Origin: Turnera subulata
Taxonomy: Eukaryota; Streptophyta; Magnoliopsida; Malpighiales; Passifloraceae
Direction: 5' to 3'
Length of the DNA stretch: 64,000 nt
Assembly: GCA_028386065.3 (NCBI GenBank)
Contig: JAKUCV010007445.1
Coordinates: forward strand, 39,287-103,286
Shown: positions 55,540 through 64,000 of the stretch, one piece after another
Numbering within the stretch: position 1 is the first letter of the stretch
How the letters are laid out: each line of letters begins with the position of its first letter
Notes under the pieces: model-generated
Database searches by the model: none
What the model was told of the DNA's origin: nothing
Seen by the model: only the letters and a program-made list of their open reading frames with translations
Made by a program: the position numbers and the translations under genes

Positions 55540-58449
55540 TAGCATGACCATCATGCTTCCGCTGCGTGAGAAGATTAGACAATAGATCTCCTACTTTGTT
55601 CCCAAAAGGAATTATACACAGCCTCAGTTGTAGAGTCGGCTACTGTCTCTTGCTTGGAACTCTTCCAGCACACATTACCACTTCCAAGACAAAACACCTA
55701 ACCTAACTGCGATCTAAAATCATCCCTATCAGTTTGAAAGCTAGCATCTGTGTAACCCTTTACAAAGAGCTCATCAACGCTTCCGTAAACCAGGAATGCA
55801 TCCTTAGTCCTTCTCAAGTACTTAAGGATGTTCTTTACCGCTATCCAGTGACACTCACCGGGATCAGCTTGGTATCTGCTTGTGACACTCAAAGCATAGG
55901 CGACATCCGGTCTAGTACATAACATGGCATACATGATAGATCCTGTTGCCGAAGCATAAGGAATCTTACTCATCTGCTCTCTCTCCTTAGATGTACTAGG
56001 ACATAAATTCTTTGAGAGAGATATGCCATGTGACAAGGGCAAGAATCCTTTCTTGGAATCTTGCAAGCTAAACCTTTTTAGCACCTTGTCAATATACGTA
56101 CTCTGACTTAGCCCGAGAAGCCTTTTCGATCTATTTCTATAGATCCTTATACCTAACACTTAGGCAGCTTCTCCTAAGTCCTTCATCGAGAAATTCTTTC
56201 TTAACTAAGTCTTCACGGACTGTAGTGTTGGAATGTCATTCCCAATGAGCAAGATATCGTCAACATACAACAACAAGAAAACAATGGTGCTCCCACTAAC
56301 CTTCTTGTAAACACATGGTTCATCTTCGTTCTTGATGAAACCAAACTCTTTGATTACATCATTAAAACGAAGATTCCAACTCCTAGAAGCTTGCTTCAAT
56401 CCATAAATGGATCTCTGCAACTTGCATACCATATTAGCATACTTTGGATCGACAAAACCTTCTCGTTGTGTCAAGTACACATCCTCTAAAATTTCTGTTA
56501 AGGAAAGCGGTTTTGACATCCATTTGCCATATCTCATATGACCATAGTATGCAGCTATAGCCAATAGAATCCAGATGGATTTAACCATGGCAACCGGAGA
56601 GAAAGTTTCATCATAGTCAATACCATGAACTTGCTTGAAACCTTTCGCAACCAATCGCCCTTTATAGGTAATCACATTACCATCCATGTCGGTCTTTCTC
56701 TTAAAGACCCATTTGCAACCAATGGGTTTTACCCCTTCGGGTGGATCAACCAAGGTCCATACCTTGTTTTGATACATGGATTCCACTTCCGAATTCATGG
56801 CCTCTAGCCACTTCTCAGAGTCCGGACCCGAAATGGCCTACTGATAAGAAGTGGGCTCATCCTCATCTATGAGCATCACGTCTCCAGCATGAGTCATGAG
56901 AAATCCATATCTCTCAGGCTCATAACGAGTCCTATCCGACCTACGCGGTCCATGTGTTACAGGCACAGGAATCTCATCCACAACTTCTTGTGGTTCCTGC
57001 CCTTGTTCCATCTCAGCCTCTATATCTCGAACTCCTTCGAGTTCTATTTTCCTCCCACTGATTCTTCTAGAAATATATTCTCTTCCTAGAAAAATAGCAG
57101 CCCGAGCCACAAACACTTTGTGCTCCAAAGGATTATAGAAATAATACCCTTTCGTTTCCTTAGGGTATTCTACAAAGAGGCACTTGTCGGATTTAGGGCC
57201 GAGTTTATCCGAAGCTTCACGTTTTACGTAAGCCTCACAACCCCAAATTCTTATAAAAGACAAATGGGATGCTTCCCAGTCCATATCTCATATGGTGTCT
57301 TTTCGACAGATTTAGATGGAGTACGGTTTAGTGTAAAAGCTGCACTCAATAATGCATGTCGCCAAAACGAAGGAGGAAGGTCAGCTTGACTCATCATCGA
57401 ACGAACCATGTCCAACAAGGTTCTATTCCTCCTTTCGGATACACCATTCCATTGAGGCGTACCCGGCGGAGTGAGCTGTGATACTATACCACACTCCTTT
57501 AGATGATCAAGGAATTCTCGGTCTAAGTATTCACCTCCTCGATTTGATCGAAGCATCTTAATACTTTTACCGAGTTGATTCTGTACTTCATTCTTGAATT
57601 CTTTGAACTTTTCAAAGGATTCTGACTTGTGTCTCATTAGATACACATAGCCATATCTACTGAAATCGTCAGTAAATGTAATGAAGTATGAAAAACCACC
57701 TCTAACCTGTGTGGACATAGGTCCGCATACATCACTATGTATAAGACCTAATAAGTTCGATGCTCTCTCACCCTTACCGGTAAAAGGAGCCTTCGTCATT
57801 TTGCCTAACAAACACGACTCACACGTCTCAAATGATTCATAATCAAATGAGTCTAAAAGTCCATCTTTATAGAGTTTAGATATACGAGTCTCGTTTATAT
57901 GGCCTAAATGACAAAGCCAAAGGTACATTTCATTGGAATCATTCGTTCTAACCTTCTTCGTGTTAACGTTATAGATTGTGGTTTCTAGGTTTAGAACATA
58001 CAAACCATTGCTCAAATATGCACCACCATAATATACATTATTGAAATAAATGAAACAACAATTGTCCTTTATTACAAATGAAAATCCTTTCTTGTAAAGA
58101 CAAGATACAGAAATCAGATTCCTGCTAATGGTTGGTACATAATAGCAATCGTCTAGTTCCAAAACTAAACCACTCGGTAAGGATAGATAGTAAGTTCCTA
58201 CGGCCAATGCAGCAACTTTTGCTCCATTTCCCACACGTAGGTCTATCTCAGCCTTTGCCAATCTCCCACTCTTTCTCAATTCCTTCACATTTACACAAAT
58301 GTGAGAACCACATCCGGTATCTTATACCCACGATGCTGAGATAGAGATATTAGGTTCTATAACGAAAATACCTGAAGCGAAAGTCTTACTTCCCTTCTGC
58401 TTCTTTACCTCTTCAAGGTAAACAGGGCAGTTTAGTTTCCAATGGCCAG
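55540..58449 (-). pseudogene. pol: Copia pol: protease, integrase, RT, RNase H (degenerate)
   Basis: At about 58290-58350 a stop immediately precedes DTGCGSHIC, the protease active site. Integrase follows (58288-57251): HLGH and C-x2-C zinc residues, HSDVCGPM with the first Asp, then LRSNRGGEY where the second catalytic Asp is Asn, and NGVSERRNRTLLDM with the Glu. A frameshift lies at 57251-57284; the C-terminal integrase part (KGYYFYNP, EPERYGF) runs to a TAG at 56838. RT (56798-56205) has KGRLVAKGF and the catalytic LLYVDDILL, but the DVKTAFLN motif with the first catalytic Asp is out of frame near 56515. Stops at 56205 and 56160 precede the RNase H part (YTDASFQTD), which decays after 55698. 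No active enzyme remains. Confidence 0.88.
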
Positions 58450-58737
58450 CTATCTTGCATGGAATAATGCTTTAGAGGTCTCATACCTCTCATGCCTTGC
58501 TTGCTCCTCAAAGAGCATATTAAGGTGTTCGATCATATCGAACGCCCCCATTTTCTCATGTTGCTTTTGAAGCTCAGAGTCCATGGTTATCAGCATAAGG
58601 CATGATGCATCTAATGCATCATCAAGATGCTTCTTGTAAGCATCCCTTTCTGCCCTAGGAGCACTAGGCGCCGGTTTATTTTGAACAGGCCCTTCGAGGA
58701 CATACAACTTCTTTTCTTGATTGAGGGCTATCCTCAA
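58450..58737 (-). pseudogene. gag: Copia gag fragment
   Basis: The 95-codon frame includes ALNQEKKLYVLEGPV, then LDASCLMLITMDSELQKQHE and MIEHLNMLFEEQARHERYET, the central helices of the copia gag (UBN2-type). The N-terminal part of gag is not recognisable upstream of 58737. The zinc-knuckle region follows in broken form near 58420-58445 (GHWKLNCP). It is truncated and nonfunctional. Confidence 0.75.
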
Positions 58738-60782
58738 TTAACGATACCTTTTAGGAAGTTATTCCTATTCTACTTTTCCTTCTAAAGGACCGATCGCAGT
58801 GACAATGTGCTAGTGTTTAGTACCATGGATACTCTACAACAATGATCAACTCACACAAATAGTAGTCATGCATACAAAAACATTTAACATGGAATTCTAT
58901 TAAATGTGCTCCTACTACATAAATCAAGACAATTATATAAGTAGGCCAAGATCTATATTTCACTACAACATATGTCAGCTTTGGTTGATCGCATATATCA
59001 ATAGTTATTTAGGTAGACAACTCTTGTCAATTACATCTCATGTAACTCTTGGATAGTTGAGTGAACAACACTTTGTTCTAGTCTATCTCATAGACTTAGC
59101 TCAACTCCTTGCCTCTAAGTCCTTAATCCTATTAAGATGACCTAGTTAAGTTCAACACCACAATAAGCAATTCCGATATTACAATTATCGCGTCGCACCT
59201 TGCTAAGATAAACAAAGGCACCTTGCTTTGGCAAAACCTACCATTTGTTGATCGAAGCAATGATGAGTGCTTACCATGGAAGGAAACTAAGAACTTAATA
59301 TTTTCATCAACATATAACTCCAACACATCACATGCTTGTTCTTGATAAATCATACATTGATGTCATGTAAGTTACAAATTATATATCTCATATACAATAA
59401 CAATGCATCATATGCAATATAAGCCGCTACGCAGTGGTAGCACAGCGGTCCCGCTAGCCGGTTAGCGGGCGGGATCAAGGGGCAGCGCCCATCCCGGCCC
59501 AAAAATTATATGCTAACATCGATGTTACCATTTGGAACATCGATGTTGTGACAATCAAATTGACCCAACTCTTTGGCAGTAGCTCAATAACATCGATGTT
59601 GGACATTACAACATCGATGTTGTGAGAACACGAGCTCCAAACAATTTTGGCAGTAGCTCTATAACATTGATGTTGGACATTACAACATCGATGTTGTGTG
59701 TAACTTGAACTCCAAACCTTTTGGCAGTAGCTCAATAACATCGATGTTGGACATTACAACATCGATGTTGGACATTACAACATCGATGTTGTGAGAACTC
59801 GAGTTCCAAACAATTTTGGCAGTAGCTCCATAACATCGATGTTGGACATTACAAAATCGATGTTGTGTGTAACTTGAACTCCAAACCTTTTTGACAGTAG
59901 CTCAATAACATCGATGTTGCACTTTCAAACATCGATATTGTTGAGATTCTGAAAAGTTCAAGTTTTGGCAGTAGCATTTTAACATCGATGTTTAACATTT
60001 AAACATCGATGTTTGGGTTCTGGAACTCAAGAACATCGATGTTGGACATTACAACATCGATGTTGTTGGAGCTCTGGAACTCAAAATAGTTTGGCCGTGC
60101 TCAAATAACATCGATGCTTAACTCTTAAACATCGATGTTTTGAGAGTTCTGCCAAGGCCTCTTCATGTCAACATCGATGTTGATAACTCAACATCGATGT
60201 TATTTTGATTCGGCCAAAACCAGCCTACTTAGAACATCGATGTTGTCCACAAAACATTGATGTTAATTCGGCTCGGCAAAGCCTAATCAACACATGAACA
60301 TCGATGTTAGTCCTACCAACATCGATGTTCTGGGCCTGCGGAACTTGAACTACAATCGTTCAAAACACAAACCGACACTCGGTTTTTCTTAGTCAAACTC
60401 TTTCGACTTACTGCCAAGAACACCTTGATTGATATCCCATACCAATCAAGTGCTTGTTGTCAAAACTTTTTTGACAAAAATACATCAACATGTACACAAT
60501 TCTTTTAGCACATCACTTATACAAAATGAATTCAGCATATCTTATATACTAGCATGTTCGAAATATAACACTTATATACAAACGGATTCAGCATATCACA
60601 AACACCAAAACGAACTCAGCATATCACATATACTAAATGAGCCTAACATATCATATATACTATCATGTTCAGCATATCATATATACTATCATGTTCAGTA
60701 TATCACATATACTAAATGAACAAACAAATTAACATGGCATATCACACATATGCACATGAATTCGGTTTAGAGCTTCACAAGA
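58738..60782 (-). other. Long copia leader with dyad array
   Basis: This is about 2 kb between primer site and gag, much longer than usual. It includes an AT-rich part (58740-59430), a GC-rich palindromic island (59435-59505), the AACATCGATGTT array (59515-60335), and short tandem repeats of cagcatatcacatatacta-type text (about 60535-60720). The text at 60430-60470 (inverted TTTTGACAACAAGCACTTG) recalls a SIRE-type LTR, so a foreign LTR fragment may be embedded here. Confidence 0.55.
59515..60335. repeat. Array of paired AACATCGATGTT dyads (copia leader)
   Basis: More than 25 copies of AACATCGATGTT or single-base variants occur, again mainly in pairs with a spacer of usually 9 bases (for example ggacattac, taacattta, agtcctacc; a few are 8), so members of a pair are 20-22 bp apart centre to centre. 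A tggcagtagctc(a/c)ataacatc phrase precedes many pairs. Confidence 0.9.
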
Positions 60783-60795
60783 GGCTCTGCTACCA
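60783..60795 (-). other. Copia primer-binding site, tRNA-Met type
   Basis: Minus-strand TGGTAGCAGAGCC lies one base after the 5' LTR end, with the same sixth-base change as at 45017. Confidence 0.85.
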
Positions 60796-60796
60796 C

Positions 60797-62351
60797 TGTA
60801 AGTATCCGGTTCATGCAATTGACAATCAAAAGCACAAAATACAACATGTATGTGCAGCGGAAATACCAGATACATATGGAGAATCCATGTGAAGGGAGCT
60901 AAACCGAATAACAATTTTTCATACCTGTAATGGTTGAGATCTTTCACCCAACTGTAGAAGCGAATCAGCTAGAGCCAGACAAAAGGCCTCGCCCCTCTAC
61001 GGTATCCACACGAACCGTGATAGCCGAAAACCGTCACACGATCTCCAACCCGAGCTCTCCCGGACTGATGTGCTAGCAGCAGGTTTCCAGGAGCTGTGTT
61101 TGTGGTGTTTCTCTTCTTTCTCAAAGAAGGTGTGTCTGAAACTCAAGACTCTCTCAAGCTCTCTCTAGGGTGAATGCTCTGAATTTTCAGACTCAAGTGA
61201 TCAAGAAGAAGACTAGAGTAATCTGATTACTCAACTCCAATTAGTGCTAAAAGACAATGGGAATAATGGCCAACACATTGGCCCATTATCTTTCATCATT
61301 ATGTCTCCACATAAACATGTCTCTACTAATGGGATTCCACATCACATGCACTCAGGTTTGGTTCAATAATTCTGACTTTTATTGAACCAAACCAGCCCAA
61401 AATGACCCTGATCCAACCACAGTCCAACCACGGTCCAACCGCGGTCCAACCACACCTGGTCGAACCATGGTCCAACCACGATTCAATCACCTGCTCGAAT
61501 CAACGGCTCTAAGTGTGTGACCCTGTAGGCACTTGTAACGTCCGACAATAATCGTAAAATTTCATTTTACAATTATATGCAAAAAGAGCGGTGTCTAGCA
61601 ACACATCATTGCTACCCGAACGACAAGATCAGTACTGATTCTCTATGCCTCGCGAACATGTCATCGTCCCTTCGTCCCATTATCAAGATTAAACACGAGA
61701 CATGGAATATGTCAAGCTCGCATATGTTTAATCTCGGTTTCTTGATCCTCGAGTTAACCGGTAAAACGGATACCAAGGATATCATATATCATTATCTGAG
61801 CACGGCCATGCATTTACGGTTCAACTCTATCAAGAAACACTCCGATAATATACCCGTTATATGGGTTGGACGAATCTCCTCTAGATCATACAAAACCCAC
61901 TACACATTTATCATATACCCAATGATTACACTAAGTCTACTCAATTACGAAATAGCCAAGAGTAATATCAAAGTATACGACTCATATGTTGGGAATCTTG
62001 ATGATCGCAGGTCTAAGGACAATACATATAAGAACCGCTATCGACAAACATATAACGTTCCATGTAGCGTTCTTATGTGGGTCGGTCCAGTCCACAAGTT
62101 CTCTAACTTGTACCCGTATGTAGAATTCATATCACATATGCAATTCTCAACATACGCTAGTCTTAATGTATTATTACAACCTATCCATAATAATAATCGA
62201 CTAGGGACATTTAAGAATATCGAAATATTCTAGGGTTATAAGTATGTGCAAGCGTTTATCTCATAAATGACACTTATTGGAATAACCTTAATGCGTATAC
62301 ATGACTACAAATAATCATCCATGATTGGCTTTTGGGCATATTACACTAACA
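60797..62351 (-). repeat. Copia 5' LTR
   Basis: 1555 bp, minus-strand start TGTTAGTGTAATATGCCC at 62351 and end GGATACTTACA at 60797. It is nearly identical to 53947-55487, differing mainly by substitutions and an extra ggtccaacc repeat at about 61420-61445. Confidence 0.93.
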
Positions 62352-62983
62352 AAGAGGGTGGAATGCGAAGGGTTATTTCTGCTGGTAATGATTCGTTTCC
62401 GCCCAAAGTGTCAGTTATATGCCCCTTGTTGGTAGAGTGTTGTATCCCTTGGGATGAATGACACGTGGATGGGAGAAGGAATAATCCTACTGTGTAATTG
62501 TGTTATGACGTGTTTAAGGCAAAATTCCTTATTCTCTATTGCTCTGGGTAGAATGGCTGCAGCAGGCTGAGCCTGTTGCTCATGCTGTCCCAGTTTAGAG
62601 CTAGTGCGCGCAAGAGGAAGTTTTTCAGTAGAGAACCTATTCCTAGTCCTACCTATTCAGATCTTCCCTAATTCTGGAGATTCCCTAAATGCAAGAGATT
62701 ATCAAATGAGGTGTTAGGGTGTTGTGGAAATTCGACACAGGCTCAGCCTGTGTGAGCCTAAAAGAAATCCTTTTTGCAAAGAAGTGGTGAAGGCTTATCA
62801 TAAAAAAGGGTTTAGAAGGACTTCCCTGACGGATCTCTGACTCTGTGATTCCCTTTTTCATCAAATTTCAGCACCTAATAGATTAAAAACAAAAGAAACA
62901 CACAAAAATAACAAAAATAACCAAATGAAAAGCAAAAAAAATGGAAATTTACCGCACTTGGTGTTACCCAAGTGTGTGCTTCT
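62352..62983 (-). other. Athila spacer between integrase and env-like region
   Basis: This is noncoding. It contains the palindromes CAGGCTGAGCCTG (about 62572-62584) and ACACAGGCTCAGCCTGTGT (about 62736-62754). It resumes the Athila sequence after the copia insertion. Confidence 0.6.
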
Positions 62984-63801
62984 TTAATGTCTTTTACCTG
63001 GACTCCATCTTGCTTTGCTAGGTGGAGGTAGATCATGGAGCACCTGAGTCTCCTGATACTCATCGGTTCTTGTGTGATACAACCTCAGTCTGTGCCCGTT
63101 AACCTTGAACGGTTGTGTCTTCTCATTGTAGATTTCCACAGCCCCATGAGGGTAACAGCATGACACTGTGAAGGGGCCGGACCATCTTGATCGAAGCTTC
63201 CCAGGGAAGAGCTTCAGGCAAGAGTTGTAGAGGAGGACTTGATCTTCTTCCTTGAATTTCCGAGGCTGTATCCTGCTGTCATGCCACTTCTTTGTTCTCT
63301 CCTTGTATAATTTTGCATTTTCATATGCATACAGCCTCAGCTCGTCCAGCTCATTCAATTGCAACAGCCTCTGTTCTCCTACAGCCTGTGTGTCAAAGTT
63401 CAAAGCCTTAATAGCCCAATATGCCTTGTGCTCAAGCTCCACAGGTAAATGACAGGCTTTCCCAAATACAAGGCGGTATGGGGTGGTGCCTATGGGTGCT
63501 TAATAGGCTGTGCGGTATGCCTACAGAGCATCATCGAGTTTTGCTGCCCAGTCCATGCGTGATGGTCCTACTGTCTTCTCTAGGATCTGTTTGATTTCTC
63601 TGTTAGTCACTTCCACTTGGCCACTTATTTGAGGATGGTAGGGAGTGGCTACCTTGTGTCTGATCTCATACTTTCTGAGGAGAGCTTCAAACTGGCGGTT
63701 GCAAAAATGGGTTCCTCCATCACTAACTATTGCTCTTGGGGTGCGAAACCGAGTGAAGATGTGTTTCTTCAGGAACCTTGTCACTGTCTTGGCATCATTG
63801 G
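62984..63801 (-). pseudogene. pol: Athila-type integrase, C-terminal part
   Basis: On the minus strand the frame begins near 63801 (TNDAKTVTRFLKKHIFTRF) and contains VSDGGTHF with the second catalytic Asp and QVEVTNREIKQIL with the Glu. A TAG at 63521-63523 (where relatives have Trp in DDALWAYR-like text) and another stop close behind break it. The C-terminal portion ([52 protein letters not shown]) is typical Athila text and runs to 62984. Zinc finger and first Asp are absent because the element is truncated at 63802. Confidence 0.85.
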
Positions 63802-63875
63802 TGTTAGAACCTATGTCAACAAGATAGGGGGAATCATACTTTGTAAAACATAGGGGTTATCAAAAAGGGGGAAAT
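63802..63875 (+). mobile_element. SIRE-like remnant: LTR start joined to internal 3' tail
   Basis: The segment starts TGTTAGAACCTATGTC, identical to the first 16 bases of the LTR at 63876. It then reads aacaagataggggg... and ends with the polypurine tract caaaaagggggaaat before the LTR. It looks like an element reduced by deletion between the start of its 5' LTR and its 3' internal end. Confidence 0.5.
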
Positions 63876-64000
63876 TGTTAGAACCTATGTCTTCATGGTT
63901 CACTTATTACAGGTTTTGATAAATGACAAACCAAGATCATAACCAAGATGAAGCAAAAAGAAATCAAGCAAACAAGCACTCAACCAAAGTGATCAAGTAC
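63876..64000 (+). repeat. SIRE-like copia 3' LTR, start (window edge)
   Basis: TGTTAGAACCTATGTC follows the polypurine tract. The sequence resembles the start of the SIRE-like LTR at 43555 (ggttttgata, gacaaacca, aaaaagaaatcaa). It continues beyond the window. Confidence 0.7.

Larger units (their letters stand above)
53947..62351 (-). mobile_element. Full-length Ty1/copia element (8.4 kb)
   Basis: Two LTRs of about 1.55 kb flank gag, protease, integrase, RT and RNase H remnants in copia order on the minus strand, with a tRNA-Met-type primer site and a polypurine tract. The LTRs are very similar: translated over 218 codons they differ at about ten positions. Pol is degenerate, with stops, a frameshift and a changed integrase catalytic residue. 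The protein text is TNT1/Tork-like, but I would not insist on the sublineage. The leader is unusually long (2 kb) and carries a dyad array. Confidence 0.92.
48019..63801 (-). mobile_element. Athila-like Ty3/gypsy element, 3' part, interrupted by copia
   Basis: Order on the minus strand: integrase end (63801-62984), spacer, [copia insertion 62351-53947], env-like/ATHILA ORF1-type region (53795-51752), noncoding 3' region, polypurine tract, 3' LTR (50184-48019). The integrase C-terminal text and the downstream ORF are typical of the Athila lineage. The 5' portion (5' LTR, gag, protease, RT) is absent because the sequence changes at 63802. Confidence 0.85.

Overview
The window looks like nuclear DNA from a repeat-rich flowering plant, probably a eudicot. 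It is AT-rich and built almost entirely of LTR retrotransposons, many inserted into one another. The lineages are Ty3/gypsy Tat/Ogre-like, Ty3/gypsy Athila-like, Ty1/copia of two kinds (one Tork/TNT1-like, one SIRE-like), a Cassandra-like TRIM carrying 5S rRNA sequence, and a LINE fragment. I found no convincing host gene. Every recognisable protein is a gag, pol or env-like remnant, apart from one antisense plant-mobile-domain-like ORF carried inside a Tat element.

Layout. 1-1062: end of a copia LTR. 1063-1518: Cassandra-like LTR fragment. 1519-4974: 3' end and 3' LTR of a gypsy element inserted in a minus-strand fragment of a non-autonomous Tat element (4975-5677). 5678-6293 and 18841-20196: two sides of an unclassified repeat. 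6294-18835: complete minus-strand Tat/Ogre-like element with TSD TATGG; its gag-pro-pol is broken by stops, and it has an antisense extra ORF and a 54-bp tandem repeat. 20197-22348: tandem Cassandra-like array of four 5S-bearing LTRs. 22349-23821: minus-strand Tat LTR, head to head with a plus-strand Tat element.

23822-43402 is a nest. The outermost layer is a non-autonomous Tat element. Into its gag remnant went a solo gypsy LTR (25906-39036, imperfect TSD GCCAT/GCCAC). Into that LTR went a second non-autonomous Tat element (26156-37595, TSD ATAAT). Into that element's 3' LTR went a solo copia LTR (35753-37301, TSD GTGAT). A further Tat LTR end (43403-43554) is cut by a truncated SIRE-like copia (43555 to about 46975).

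47328-48018 holds a LINE endonuclease fragment and an unknown ORF. 48019-63801 is the 3' part of a minus-strand Athila-like element, interrupted by a full-length copia (53947-62351). A SIRE-like LTR begins at 63876 and runs off the window.

How the parts work together. The non-autonomous Tat elements share the primer-binding site and a leader block with the autonomous one and have no pol, so mobilisation in trans is plausible. Many inactivating stops fall at conserved Trp or Gln codons, as expected from deamination of methylated cytosine. The least explained signals are paired AACATCGATGTT dyads about 21 bp apart in two different elements, an array of about 34 GGGCATAGCTGCCC dyads, GGCGGTCATG dyads upstream of Tat promoters (also ahead of the antisense ORF), and CACAGGCTGAGCCTGTG palindromes scattered through the Athila element.
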